Below are positions 45,056 through 53,443 of a stretch of DNA of 64,000 nucleotides, one piece after another. The position numbers and the translations under genes are program-made. The DNA is taken from assembly GCA_964485395.1 (NCBI GenBank), contig CAZAJF010000021.1, positions 13,119 through 77,118 on the forward strand, written 5' to 3'. This stretch comes from JANNSO01 sp964485395. Lineage in GTDB: Bacteria > Spirochaetota > Spirochaetia > Treponematales > UBA12059. The number at the start of each line of letters is the position of its first letter. The first letter of the stretch is position 1. The notes under the pieces are model-generated. The model was not told the origin of the DNA and made no database searches. It saw only the letters and a list, made by a program, of their open reading frames with translations.

Positions 45056-45619
45056 TTACTTTCTGAACGGCATGCCCATTTTCTGAAGGAGGCTGCGAGC
45101 CTCTTTATCAGTACGGGCGGTCGTTACAATGGCCACATTCAGGCCCATCACCTTCTCGATCTTGTCGAAGTCGATCTCCGGGAAGATGATCTGCTCGGTG
45201 AGGCCCATGGAATAGTTGCCATGTCCGTCGAAAGCGTTCGGGTTAACGCCGCGAAAATCCTTTACGCGGGGGAGCGCCACGTTCATGAGGCGATCGAGGA
45301 ACTCCCACATCTGCGTTCCGCGCAAGGTAACGCGGCAGCCGATTTCCTGGCCTTCGCGAATCTTGAACGTAGCAATGGACTTGCGTGACTTGGTCTTTAC
45401 GGCCTTCTGTCCGGCGATGATTCCCATGTCGAGTACGGCGGCGTCGAGTATCTTCCTGTTTTCCTTGGCTTCGCCGACGCCCATCGACACGATAACCTTC
45501 ACGAACCTGGGCACTTCCATGCTCGAGGAGTAAGAGAATTCACTCTTCAGCTCGGGTGCGATTTTTTCGGCATAAATTTTCTTAAGCCGTGGAACATAGG
45601 TAACTTTCGGTGTGGCCAT
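45056..45619 (-). CDS. rplE: Ribosomal protein L5
   Basis: 5S rRNA-binding protein that contacts P-site tRNA. The 187 residues from the ATG at 45619 include VPRFVKVIVSMGVGEAKENR, GQKAVKTKSRKSIATFKIRE and FRGVNPNAFDGHGNYSMGLT. The start overlaps the rplX stop by one base (TGATG); an open frame to 45637 is less likely. Confidence 0.96.
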   Translation of the reverse strand: MATPKVTYVPRLKKIYAEKIAPELKSEFSYSSSMEVPRFVKVIVSMGVGEAKENRKILDAAVLDMGIIAGQKAVKTKSRKSIATFKIREGQEIGCRVTLRGTQMWEFLDRLMNVALPRVKDFRGVNPNAFDGHGNYSMGLTEQIIFPEIDFDKIEKVMGLNVAIVTTARTDKEARSLLQKMGMPFRK

Positions 45620-45936
45620 CAGAGAGCCCCTCCACATTTGCGGCAGATACGTTTTTTGGTCGCTTCTTCACGGCCAATGCGCGTTATACCGCATTTCTTG
45701 CAAACGATCATCATATTGCACAGACGAACCGGGGCTTCGATTTCCACGATGCCGCCGCGGTCGTTCTGGGCCTTCTTGCGCATGGCTTTCTTGACCATGT
45801 TCAAGCCCTGAATGATCGCACGGTTCTTTGCCATGTCGATACGGACGATCTTACCCTGCTTGCCTCTCTCCTTACCGGAGATGATCTGCACGAGGTCGTC
45901 CTTCTTAAGCTTGGTGCTTACTACTTTGTCTGTCAT
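45619..45936 (-). CDS. rplX: Ribosomal protein L24 with zinc-ribbon-like C-terminus
   Basis: Assembly-initiator 50S protein. The 105 residues show a KOW-type N-terminal part (LKKDDLVQIISGKERGKQGK) and two C-terminal CxxC pairs (VCKKCG and ICRKCGG) likely to bind zinc. AAGGAG precedes the ATG at 45936; an open frame to 45975 is less likely. Confidence 0.95.
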   Translation of the reverse strand: MTDKVVSTKLKKDDLVQIISGKERGKQGKIVRIDMAKNRAIIQGLNMVKKAMRKKAQNDRGGIVEIEAPVRLCNMMIVCKKCGITRIGREEATKKRICRKCGGAL

Positions 45937-45946
45937 CACCTGCTCC

Positions 45947-46315
45947 TTAAAGGACCTCGGGGGCCAGCGAAACAATCTTCATATAGTCTCTCTCGCGAAG
46001 CTCGCGGGCGACTGGTCCGAAAATGCGCTTACCCTTCGGGTTTTTGTTGGCGTCGATTATTACGCACGCATTGTCATCGAACCGTATGTAGGTTCCGTCA
46101 GGACGGCGATATTCTTTGTGAACACGCACGATGACGGCCTTCTCTACGGTACCCTTTTTTATGGCCGAGTTCGGCAAGGTCTGTTTTACAGCCACGACGA
46201 TAATATCGCCGATGGACGCATAACGCCTCTTGGAACCGCCAAGCACCTTGATGCACTGAACGATCTTGGCGCCGGAGTTGTCGGCCACGTTCAGTTTTGA
46301 CTCTACCTGTATCAT
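45947..46315 (-). CDS. rplN: Ribosomal protein L14
   Basis: 50S protein of the subunit interface and target of the RsfS silencing factor in many bacteria. The 122 residues begin MIQVESKLNVADNSGAKIVQ and include RVHKEYRRPDGTYIRFDDNA and GKRIFGPVARELRERDYMKI, a near-invariant sequence. Confidence 0.97.
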   Translation of the reverse strand: MIQVESKLNVADNSGAKIVQCIKVLGGSKRRYASIGDIIVVAVKQTLPNSAIKKGTVEKAVIVRVHKEYRRPDGTYIRFDDNACVIIDANKNPKGKRIFGPVARELRERDYMKIVSLAPEVL

Positions 46316-46333
46316 GTCGATCCTCTCCGCGGC

Positions 46334-46597
46334 TTAACGGGCGCGTTCCACAATTTCCGCAAGGCGCCAACGCTTGTCGCGGGAAAGGGGGCGGCATTCA
46401 ACCACGCGTACGGTGTCACCCATTTTCGCGTCATTGGTCTCGTCGTGAGCCTTCACCTTTTTAGACCTGGTGAGGTACTTCTTATAAAGCGGGTGCAATT
46501 TGCGCGTTACGATCTCCACGACGATGGTCTTGTCCATCTTGTCGCTGACCACAACGCCCTGCAGGGCCTGCTTGTCTTTTCTCTCTTTGGCTTCCAT
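46334..46597 (-). CDS. rpsQ: Ribosomal protein S17
   Basis: 16S rRNA-binding protein of 87 residues: LQGVVVSDKMDKTIVVEIVT, HPLYKKYLTRSKKVKAHDET and the OB-fold C-terminus GDTVRVVECRPLSRDKRWRL are diagnostic. Confidence 0.96.
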   Translation of the reverse strand: MEAKERKDKQALQGVVVSDKMDKTIVVEIVTRKLHPLYKKYLTRSKKVKAHDETNDAKMGDTVRVVECRPLSRDKRWRLAEIVERAR

Positions 46598-46608
46598 GAA
46601 CCAGCTCC

Positions 46609-46806
46609 TTAGGCCTTGACCTGGCGTTCGTGCATAGTTATCAGGGTATTACACCTGGCTATGCCCCTGCGCAGGTTCCGCTTTTCGAGAGGGTTCTCGA
46701 CGTGGCCCATGACCATCTGAAAGCGGAGATCAAAAAATTTCTTCCGAAGCTCTTCGCGCTTGGCGACGAGCTCGTCGAGCTTGAGCTCTTTATACGAGTT
46801 CTTCAT
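46609..46806 (-). CDS. rpmC: Ribosomal protein L29
   Basis: Small helical protein at the tunnel exit. The 65 residues from 46806 start MKNSYKELKLDELVAKREEL and carry the expected LRKKFFDLRFQMVMGHVENP hairpin turn. An upstream start at 46875 would overlap rplP and is rejected. Confidence 0.94.
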   Translation of the reverse strand: MKNSYKELKLDELVAKREELRKKFFDLRFQMVMGHVENPLEKRNLRRGIARCNTLITMHERQVKA

Positions 46807-46810
46807 GCGA

Positions 46811-47242
46811 TCACTCCATCTCCATGTCTGCGCGAGCCACGAATTTCGTCTTGATCGGCAGTTTGGAACCGGCAAGCTTCATGGCGGCCGCAGCCGTTTC
46901 GCGGGGAACGCCCGCGAGCTCGAACATTATGGTACCGGGGAGTACGACGGCTACCCAATATTCGGGAGCCCCCTTACCCTTACCCATGCGTACTTCGAGC
47001 GGTTTTTTACAATACGGCTTATCGGGGAATATGCGTACCCACAATTTACCGCCGCGCTTGATGTGACGATTGAGCGCCACGCGCGCCGCTTCCAGCTGAC
47101 GATTGGTAATCCAGCACGGCTCCAAGCACATAAGCGCAAATTCGCCGAAAGATACCGCATTACCCGTCTGGGCTACATGCGTCTCGCTCTGGTTTCTTCC
47201 GCGCATCACTTTGCGGTGCTTTACTCTCTTTGGTTGAAGCAT
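46811..47242 (-). CDS. rplP: Ribosomal protein L16
   Basis: 50S protein at the A-site, contacting 5S rRNA and tRNA. The 143 residues start MLQPKRVKHRKVMRGRNQSE and include FGEFALMCLEPCWITNRQLE and RMGKGKGAPEYWVAVVLPGT. Normal length. Confidence 0.97.
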   Translation of the reverse strand: MLQPKRVKHRKVMRGRNQSETHVAQTGNAVSFGEFALMCLEPCWITNRQLEAARVALNRHIKRGGKLWVRIFPDKPYCKKPLEVRMGKGKGAPEYWVAVVLPGTIMFELAGVPRETAAAAMKLAGSKLPIKTKFVARADMEME

Positions 47243-47245
47243 GGT

Positions 47246-48055
47246 TTAACTCCTTGGCCCACGGGGAGCGGGGCTGCGAGGAGCGCCACGATCACCGCCT
47301 GCAGGCCGAGGCCCACGGGGTGCGCCGCGGTCACTGCGTTCGCCGGTGCGATCAGGCCTGTCCGCATGGTCGCGCCTGGGGCGTGCCGGCATAAGACCCG
47401 CGTCTTCCTTTTTGTCATTTGCAAGGACGTTGTCGTTCTTGCAAATCCATACTTTGACGCCGATCTTACCGTACGTGGTAAGAGCTTCGTAGAAACCGTA
47501 GTCGATATCGGCGCGGAGCGTATGCAGAGGCACGCGGCCTTCCTTATACTGCTCGGTGCGGCTCATGTCGGCACCGCCTAGGCGGCCTGACATGCGAACC
47601 TTGCAACCCTGAACGCCGCCCTTCATCGCCGAAACGACGGCCATCTTCATGGTCCTGCGGAACGAACCGCGGCCTTCAAGCTGGCGGGCAATGCCCATGG
47701 CGACGAGCTGGGAATTGGTTTCGACCCTTTTTACTTCCTTGATCTTGATGTTGATCTTCTTGGAAGCGTATTTCTGGAGTTCAAGACCGATTCGCTCGAT
47801 GTTCGCACCCTTCTGTCCGATCAGCACGCCGGGTTTGGCGGTGTGGATCACGACAGTCACCTTCTGGGGGTGACGGATGATTTCAATCTCGGAAATATCA
47901 GCGTTCTTCGCCTCGGGAAGCTCGTACATCCGCTTGCGGATGGCGAGATCTTCGTGGAGCGTCTTGGCGTAGTCCCTGGGGTCTACGAACCAATGCGAGC
48001 TCCAATCCTTGTTGATACCGATGCGCAGACCGATTGGATTTACTTTCTGACCCAC
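47246..48055 (-). CDS. rpsC: Ribosomal protein S3 with low-complexity C-terminal tail
   Basis: 30S protein at the mRNA entry, part of the ribosomal helicase. The core (about 1-218) is standard, with an N-terminus GQKVNPIGLRIGINKDWSSH, a KH-type segment (GVLIGQKGANIERIG) and GCKVRMSGRLGGADMSRTEQ. Residues ~220-269 are a Pro/Arg/Gly/Asp-rich tail (RDHADRPDRTGERSDRGA). It starts with GTG at 48055 (GGAGG six bases upstream), one base after the rplV stop. Confidence 0.95.
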   Translation of the reverse strand: MGQKVNPIGLRIGINKDWSSHWFVDPRDYAKTLHEDLAIRKRMYELPEAKNADISEIEIIRHPQKVTVVIHTAKPGVLIGQKGANIERIGLELQKYASKKINIKIKEVKRVETNSQLVAMGIARQLEGRGSFRRTMKMAVVSAMKGGVQGCKVRMSGRLGGADMSRTEQYKEGRVPLHTLRADIDYGFYEALTTYGKIGVKVWICKNDNVLANDKKEDAGLMPARPRRDHADRPDRTGERSDRGAPRGPRPAGGDRGAPRSPAPRGPRS

Positions 48056-48056
48056 C

Positions 48057-48419
48057 TTATGCCTCCGCCCTAGCGATTTCGTCGACGACCACGCTAATGT
48101 GGCACATCTGCTTCAACAGCATGTCCGCGCGGCCGCGGGCACGAAACCATACGCGTCGCATGCGGGGACCGTCATCAATCCTGAGTTCTTTTATGTAGAG
48201 CATGTCTTCGCCCAGTTTTTTGTTCTGGTTGAGAGCGTTCGCCGCTGCGGACATGACTACCTTGCGTAACAGCCTCGCGCCCTTATGGGGCATGTTGTCC
48301 AGAATGGCTACCGCGTCGGTGAAGGGCTTGTTGCGAATGAGGTCCGCTACAGGCCGCACCTTGGAGGGCGAACCAATGAGGAACTTGGCGTAGGCTGGAT
48401 ATCCAATAATCTTTGCCAT
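48057..48419 (-). CDS. rplV: Ribosomal protein L22
   Basis: 50S protein lining the exit tunnel. The 120 residues contain YAKFLIGSPSKVRPVADLIR, AANALNQNK and the beta-hairpin (DGPRMRRVWFRARGRADMLL). AGGTGA lies 5 bases before the ATG at 48419; GTG at 48428 is also open and would add three residues. Confidence 0.95.
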   Translation of the reverse strand: MAKIIGYPAYAKFLIGSPSKVRPVADLIRNKPFTDAVAILDNMPHKGARLLRKVVMSAAANALNQNKKLGEDMLYIKELRIDDGPRMRRVWFRARGRADMLLKQMCHISVVVDEIARAEA

Positions 48420-48428
48420 TTTTGTCAC

Positions 48429-48713
48429 CTATTTCTTGGCGGCTTTTTTGTCCGAGCCTGCATGTCCGCGGAAAACGCGGGTAGGTGCAAACTCGCCAAG
48501 CTTATGCCCGACAAGGTTCTCGGTTACGTAAACGGGAACCCAGCTCTTGCCATTGTGGACCGAAAAGGTAATTCCTACCATTTCGGGAATTATTGTAGAA
48601 CAGCGCGAATACGTCTTGATCATACGTTTATCGCCACTGGCCTTGGACATCTCGACGACCTTCTTATAGAGGCTCTTCTCGATGAACGGGCCTTTCTTTA
48701 CTGACCTGGACAC
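48429..48713 (-). CDS. rpsS: Ribosomal protein S19
   Basis: 30S head protein of 94 residues: MSRSVKKGPFIEKSLYKKVV, RCSTIIPEMVGITFSVHNGK and GHKLGEFAPTRVFRGHAGSD are the family's conserved segments. Confidence 0.97.
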   Translation of the reverse strand: MSRSVKKGPFIEKSLYKKVVEMSKASGDKRMIKTYSRCSTIIPEMVGITFSVHNGKSWVPVYVTENLVGHKLGEFAPTRVFRGHAGSDKKAAKK

Positions 48714-48730
48714 GGTTTAGCTCCTATCCA

Positions 48731-49558
48731 TTATTTACGTCGCTTGACGATGAAGCGGCTCGACGGCTTGTGAGGATCGCGCGTCTTATAACCCTTACAA
48801 GGCTGGCCCCACGGGGTAACCGGCTGCTTGTAACCCTTACCACGACCTTCACCACCTCCGTGCGGATGGTCAACCGGGTTCATGGCAACACCACGTACGC
48901 GAGGGCGCTTGCCTAACCAGCGGACGCGGCCTGCTTTACCGTAGCGCTCGTTCATGTGATCTTCGTTGCCCACGGACCCGATGGTCGCGATGCACTTCTT
49001 GAACACGAGGCGGAGCTCGTTGGACGGAAGCTTAACCGTAATGTAGTCGCCGTCGACACCCGCAATGAGGGCACCGGCGCCGGCCGAGCGGACCATCTGC
49101 GCGCCTTTGCCGAGGGTGAGCTCGACATTGTGCACGGTGAATCCAACCGGAATCTTCTCTAAAGGAAGGGCATTTCCGATTTCCAAAGCAGATTCTGGTC
49201 CGCTCTGAATCATCTGACCTACCATAAGTCCTTTAGGGGCGATTATATAGCGTTTTTCGCCGTCTACATAATTGATAAGCGCGATGTTAGCCGAGCGGTT
49301 CGGATCGTATTCGACGGTTGCGACCTTGCCCGGGATTCCGAACTTGTCGCGCTTCCAGTCGAGAAGACGAAGCTTGCGCTTGTGACCGCCACCCTTTCGG
49401 CGTACCGAGATGCGACCGTTATCGGCGCGACCGGCTCTCTGATTCTTTCCCTTGGTAAGGGATTTTTCAGGATTGTTGCCGGTGGTGAGCGCATCGTTGA
49501 TCACCTGTACCCGGTGCCTGAGTCCGGGGGTTATCGGCCTGAATGTTCTTATAGCCAT
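48731..49558 (-). CDS. rplB: Ribosomal protein L2
   Basis: Conserved 50S core protein next to the peptidyl-transferase centre. The 275 residues include GRISVRRKGGGHKRKLRLLD, RKRPRVRGVAM-type core (GKRPRVRGVAMNPVDHPHGG) and GEGRGKGYKQPVTPWGQPCK with the conserved histidine near the active centre (NPVDHPHGGGEG). Confidence 0.97.
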   Translation of the reverse strand: MAIRTFRPITPGLRHRVQVINDALTTGNNPEKSLTKGKNQRAGRADNGRISVRRKGGGHKRKLRLLDWKRDKFGIPGKVATVEYDPNRSANIALINYVDGEKRYIIAPKGLMVGQMIQSGPESALEIGNALPLEKIPVGFTVHNVELTLGKGAQMVRSAGAGALIAGVDGDYITVKLPSNELRLVFKKCIATIGSVGNEDHMNERYGKAGRVRWLGKRPRVRGVAMNPVDHPHGGGEGRGKGYKQPVTPWGQPCKGYKTRDPHKPSSRFIVKRRK

Positions 49559-49573
49559 AGTAGTCCCCTATCC

Positions 49574-49858
49574 TTATGCGCCTTCGAAAACCTTAATGCT
49601 CTCGCCCTTGGCGATGCGCACTATGGCTTTCTTCCACGATGACGTGTATCCGGATCGGCCGCGAATTCTCTTCGGCTTCCCCTTAACGTTGATTACAGCG
49701 CACGCGATCGGGTGCACTGAAAAAAGTCGGCGAACCGCTTCCTTGATTTGAATCTTGGTAGCGCGCGGGTCAACACGAAAAACGTATTGACCGTCTTCGC
49801 GGAGAATGTTTGTCTTCTCGCTCAACACCGGCTCTATAAGTATGCTGTCGTACTGCAT
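49574..49858 (-). CDS. rplW: Ribosomal protein L23
   Basis: Tunnel-exit protein that docks trigger factor and SRP. The 94 residues include IEPVLSEKTNILREDGQYVF, the VDPRATKIQIKEAVRRLF helix and VNVKGKPKRIRGRSGYTSSW. Normal length. Confidence 0.96.
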   Translation of the reverse strand: MQYDSILIEPVLSEKTNILREDGQYVFRVDPRATKIQIKEAVRRLFSVHPIACAVINVKGKPKRIRGRSGYTSSWKKAIVRIAKGESIKVFEGA

Positions 49859-49870
49859 TACAGGCCTTCC

Positions 49871-50506
49871 TTATTTATCCGCGTAGAATTCGTTCAGTTC
49901 CTTGACCGCGGATTCCATGACAAGCACGGTGCGTCCGTAGAAAAGGTCGTGAGCGCGCAGGCGGTTATAGGAAAGGAAGTGCAGCCATGGGATATTGCGA
50001 CCAGCGCGCTTTACCATGTCGTCGTCATCTTTGAGAATGACTACGGTGCGTTCCGCCTTATCCTGCGGCAACAAGTTCTTGAGCACGGAAACCAAATCCT
50101 TGGTCTTTCCGTTCTCTATTGAAAAATCCTCGATTATCTTCATGGTGGCGTTCTGGGCCTTCATGCTCAGGATGCTCTTGAGCGCCAATCGCTTGGCTTT
50201 CTTGGGCATCGAGTACGAGTAATCGCGGGGATGCGGACCGAATACGATACCGCCGCCTACATAAATCGGGCTCTTGACGTCACCCTGACGAGCGCGACCG
50301 GTACCCTTTTGGGCATACGGTCTGCGGTTTGATCCGTGTACGTCGGAGCGGGTCTTGGTATCCGCAGTTCCTACGCGCATATTGGCGAGCTCATTGTTGA
50401 TGGCGTACCAAATGACGTCTTCGTTTACGGGCAAGCCGAAAACGACGTCGGACATCTCGATGGTCCTGACTTCTTTGCCCTGTATGGAAAAGACTTTGCC
50501 TTGCAT
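49871..50506 (-). CDS. rplD: Ribosomal protein L4
   Basis: 50S protein reaching into the exit tunnel; in E. coli it represses the S10 operon. The 211 residues hold the conserved loop RPYAQKGTGRARQGDVKSPI and GGGIVFGPHPRDYSYSMPKK. Normal length. Whether L4 autoregulates this operon through the ~165-base leader before rpsJ cannot be told from sequence. Confidence 0.96.
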   Translation of the reverse strand: MQGKVFSIQGKEVRTIEMSDVVFGLPVNEDVIWYAINNELANMRVGTADTKTRSDVHGSNRRPYAQKGTGRARQGDVKSPIYVGGGIVFGPHPRDYSYSMPKKAKRLALKSILSMKAQNATMKIIEDFSIENGKTKDLVSVLKNLLPQDKAERTVVILKDDDDMVKRAGRNIPWLHFLSYNRLRAHDLFYGRTVLVMESAVKELNEFYADK

Positions 50507-50518
50507 ATTAGTCTATCC

Positions 50519-51145
50519 TCACTTAGCTTTCTTGACGGCCGAACTTACGACAACCGTACAATTACGCGGACCAGGAATGGCACCGCGGACGAGCATAAAG
50601 CCGTTCTCAACGTCGACCTTTACGATCTTGCAATTCTGCTGCGTCACACGCGCATTGCCCATATGACCAGGCATCTTGCGGTTTTTGAAGGTGTGATGCG
50701 GATAGGTACTCATACCGGTGGAACCCGGTTCGCGGTGGAACTTGGAACCGTGCGTGTTACGGCCGCCCGCGAAACCCCAGCGCTTGATGACGCCCTGGAA
50801 TCCTTTACCCTTGCTATTCGCGCAGACATCGACGAAGCGAGTCTTCTCGAACAACGAAACGCCGATTTCCTGGCCAACCGTTACGGTTTCGGAGAAATCG
50901 CGCATCTCTTTGATGAGCTTGGTAGGTGCGACGCCTTCGGGGAACTGTCCCCCGTGCGGCTTGCTGACATGGCTTTTCTTCATGTCTTTGACTCCCAAAA
51001 TGACGGCGTCATAGCCATCTTTTTCGGCAGTCTTATGGCCTATGACCTTGTTAGGCGCAACGGCGATAACAGTAACCGGAACTAACCGGCCCGTCTCGTC
51101 GAAGACCTGAGTCATACCCATCTTCTTTCCGATAAGTCTAATCAT
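50519..51145 (-). CDS. rplC: Ribosomal protein L3
   Basis: 50S protein near the peptidyl-transferase centre. The 208 residues begin MIRLIGKKMGMTQVFDETGR and include GKGFQGVIKRWGFAGGRNTH, then GSTGMSTYPHHTFKNRKMPG. The 44-base gap to rpsJ contains a small hairpin (GTGGT/ACCAC). Confidence 0.97.
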   Translation of the reverse strand: MIRLIGKKMGMTQVFDETGRLVPVTVIAVAPNKVIGHKTAEKDGYDAVILGVKDMKKSHVSKPHGGQFPEGVAPTKLIKEMRDFSETVTVGQEIGVSLFEKTRFVDVCANSKGKGFQGVIKRWGFAGGRNTHGSKFHREPGSTGMSTYPHHTFKNRKMPGHMGNARVTQQNCKIVKVDVENGFMLVRGAIPGPRNCTVVVSSAVKKAK

Positions 51146-51189
51146 TCTTGCTCCCGAAGCGTTGAACGCGGTGGTACGAAACCACTCGT

Positions 51190-51495
51190 TTACTGCTTGA
51201 TTTCGACATCGACACCGGCTGGCAACTCTAATTTCATAAGAGCGTCCATTACATCCGGCGTTGGGCTAAGGATGTCGATCAGGCGTTTGTGAGTCCTCAT
51301 CTCGAACTGCTCGCGCGCTTTCTTGTGCACGTGCGGTGAGCGAAGAACAGTGTACTTGTTGATTTTGGTTGGCAGTGGTATCGGTCCTGCAACCTTGGCC
51401 CCAGCCTTCTGAACGGTAGTAACGATTGCTTTCGCACTATCGTCAATCAGGCGGACGTCAAAACCCCTGAGTCTGACACGGATCCTGTCTTTCAT
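51190..51495 (-). CDS. rpsJ: Ribosomal protein S10
   Basis: 30S protein, also the NusB partner in antitermination. The 101 residues from the ATG at 51495 begin MKDRIRVRLRGFDVRLIDDS and include AGPIPLPTKINKYTVLRSPH and HKKAREQFEMRTHKRLIDIL. GGAGG lies 5 bases upstream of the ATG; an open frame to 51675 covers the leader and is rejected. First gene of the operon. Confidence 0.97.
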   Translation of the reverse strand: MKDRIRVRLRGFDVRLIDDSAKAIVTTVQKAGAKVAGPIPLPTKINKYTVLRSPHVHKKAREQFEMRTHKRLIDILSPTPDVMDALMKLELPAGVDVEIKQ

Positions 51496-51898
51496 GTGTC
51501 CTCCAAAGATCGCTTGCGCCGGCATCCCCGTACCGTACCCTGGCGGGCGTGTACGAACATCTTGGCGCTCGAGGTCGTGGAACCCCGCATTGCAAACGTG
51601 CGGAACCCGCTGTTTGCACCAACAACCCTTAACGGACGCCACGGCACCCAGGTTGCTAGTGGGAGGATAATGCAATAAAGGGGAACAAATGTCAAGAGAG
51701 GTTCAAGGACAAGGGGTGCCATGCGGCAGAGATTCGGCGGACGCTGCCAGACGCACCCCTTCTGGCGCACATGGTTGCGCCAGTACCCCTAAAGTTGCAC
51801 CAGAGCAACTATTTAATCGCTGAAAGTAGCTTATAATAGAAGTTTCCCTTTCCGTACAGGTAAATCCACTTTATCATTCATGCTCCCAGGGAGGATCC
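51496..51898. other. Intergenic region: S10 operon leader and promoter, GNAT gene upstream region
   Basis: Divergent 403-base gap. The left part (about 51496-51660) is the untranslated leader of the ribosomal operon, the middle holds its promoter (51667-51695), and the right part holds upstream sequence of the GNAT gene, with a TATAAT at 51832-51837 that lacks a good -35 box, and short inverted repeats such as GTTGC/GCAAC (51794-51809). No gene was seen. Confidence 0.6.
51667..51695 (-). promoter_or_regulatory. Promoter of the S10-spc-alpha operon
   Basis: Minus strand TTGACA (51690-51695), 17-base spacer and CATTAT (51667-51672). The predicted start near 51660 gives a leader of about 165 bases before rpsJ and a transcript of about 14 kb to the terminator at 37453. 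Confidence 0.78.
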
Positions 51899-52855
51899 AT
51901 GATAATTCGCGAAGCTTCAGACCAGCACTACCAAGCCATTATAGAAATACGGAATGCGCAAGCTATAGCGTGGCCTGAAAGGGCTAGAACGGTTGAAACC
52001 CTGAGAGAGATTGACCGCAACCGAAACCCTGAGTCTTTTTGCAAACGCTGGGTGGCTGAGGACGCTAGCGGCATCGTCGGGTTTTCTTCCTGCGTTCAAG
52101 GAGGGCCTTATAATGGAAAGAAGACGCTCATGGCCGAAGTCGCCGTACGGGAAGGATTCCGGGACCGTGGAATCGGCACGAAACTCTTTGCGGCCCTTCG
52201 CGAAGCCGCCGACCGTCTGAGCCCCGCCTTCCTCTGCGCCGACGGCTATACGATCTACCCGCGCGGAAATACCTATCTGGAACGAATGGGATTCCGCGAA
52301 ACCTGGCGCGAGACCCCGGTTATCCTGGACGTGGCCACGGCATCCCTGGATTCGCTAGAAAGCGACTCCAGCGCACTGGAAGCAGAAGGTTTTTCTTTTA
52401 AAACACTAAGCGATCTTGCAGGCACCCCGGGTCGCGACGAAAAACTATATCAATTATACATAGCGCTCTCCCCTACCGTTCCGTCGGAAGACGGCTTCGT
52501 ATACGAGGCGCCGCCTTTCAGCGACTGGAAGGAGGAACAGATAGACGATCCATCCATTCTCCACGATGCCTACCAGATTGTGCTCAAGGGAGAACGCTGG
52601 ATAGGCCTCAAGGAAGTGGGACGCGGCAACAAGGAAGGAAGCGTCGCCTGCGGCCTCATGGGCGTGCTGCCCGAGTTCAGGCGCAGGGGGCTTGCCAAAA
52701 TCATGCAACTGAAGACGATAGCCTACGCGAAGCGGGTCGGCTGCGATGAATTGAAGTCATGCACGGCTACCTGCAACGTTCCCATGCAGGAGCTCTACGC
52801 GTCGCTGGGCTACCGCAAGCTGTATGAATGGTCGCAGCATATGATGGAACTGTAA
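51899..52855 (+). CDS. Tandem GNAT-domain acetyltransferase
   Basis: Acetyl-CoA-dependent N-acyltransferase with two GNAT units in 318 residues. The first (about 1-150) has the acetyl-CoA loop VAVREGFRDRGIGTKLFAAL; the second (about 165-318) has MGVLPEFRRRGLAKIMQLKT and TCNVPMQELYASLGYRK. Only the pyrophosphate-binding loops can be read; the substrate (antibiotic, polyamine or protein) cannot be predicted. GGAGG precedes the ATG at 51899. It is monocistronic and converges on the SprA-related gene. Confidence 0.85.
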   Translation: MIIREASDQHYQAIIEIRNAQAIAWPERARTVETLREIDRNRNPESFCKRWVAEDASGIVGFSSCVQGGPYNGKKTLMAEVAVREGFRDRGIGTKLFAALREAADRLSPAFLCADGYTIYPRGNTYLERMGFRETWRETPVILDVATASLDSLESDSSALEAEGFSFKTLSDLAGTPGRDEKLYQLYIALSPTVPSEDGFVYEAPPFSDWKEEQIDDPSILHDAYQIVLKGERWIGLKEVGRGNKEGSVACGLMGVLPEFRRRGLAKIMQLKTIAYAKRVGCDELKSCTATCNVPMQELYASLGYRKLYEWSQHMMEL

Positions 52856-52865
52856 GCGGGAATCC

Positions 52866-53381
52866 TTACGCCAGCGCATCCACCCGGAGTTCCGCTTGGG
52901 CGCGCTGCATGAGGCTATAGGCTTTGGCGGCGACGCGAGCGTCCGCGGCGGAAGGGTCGCCGGGCGCTCCGGATGCATTTAGTATCGTTCTGGCTTTGCG
53001 CAACGTCGCTTCGGGGTCGCCAGGCACTTCCGCAAGGTTGACGGCGATGCGTCCACCCACCGCGATGGACTCGCCGTCCGCACCGCGCGCCGTGTCGTAG
53101 AGTATGCTGGAAGCGGCATAGGGGCCGAGGGCGGACAGGTGCGCATTCTCGTGGCCGCGCACCTGCCGGTCGCGAGAGAGCGCCTCGCCGCTCGTTTTCC
53201 ATTGCCCCTGCTCCTCCGCGGGATCTGCGATGGAACTCCCCGACGCGCCGACCGGATCTTTCCGCCCGACATGCACGACCAGGACGGACTCGCGCCCACC
53301 GGACGCAGGCGCACCCCGCTGAATCCGGGCGCTTGCAGAAAGAGGCGCTACAATTCCGGAATAATCATACACGATACGCAT
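52866..53381 (-). CDS. SprA-related family putative metalloprotein
   Basis: A 171-residue protein resembling the SprA-related group, whose members keep a metalloprotease-like HExxH-type motif. Visible landmarks are DRQVRGHENAHLSALGPYAA (about 91-110), GADGESIAVGGRIAVNLAEV (about 120-139) and PGDPEATLRKARTIL, spaced as in the family. The motif reads HENAH, so a zinc-protease function is plausible but unproven. The N-terminal 80 residues are low in conservation. It lies downstream of the APH-type kinase gene on the same strand (62 bases apart). Confidence 0.7.
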   Translation of the reverse strand: MRIVYDYSGIVAPLSASARIQRGAPASGGRESVLVVHVGRKDPVGASGSSIADPAEEQGQWKTSGEALSRDRQVRGHENAHLSALGPYAASSILYDTARGADGESIAVGGRIAVNLAEVPGDPEATLRKARTILNASGAPGDPSAADARVAAKAYSLMQRAQAELRVDALA

Positions 53382-53443
53382 TTTCGTTATGATAAATATA
53401 CCATATTAATGCCATTTTGCAATGCAGAACAGCCAAGGAAGGC

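Noticed and set aside
51496..51660. S10 operon leader considered as a riboswitch
   Set aside because: No conserved aptamer or expression platform was recognised; ribosomal operon leaders are often protein-regulated.
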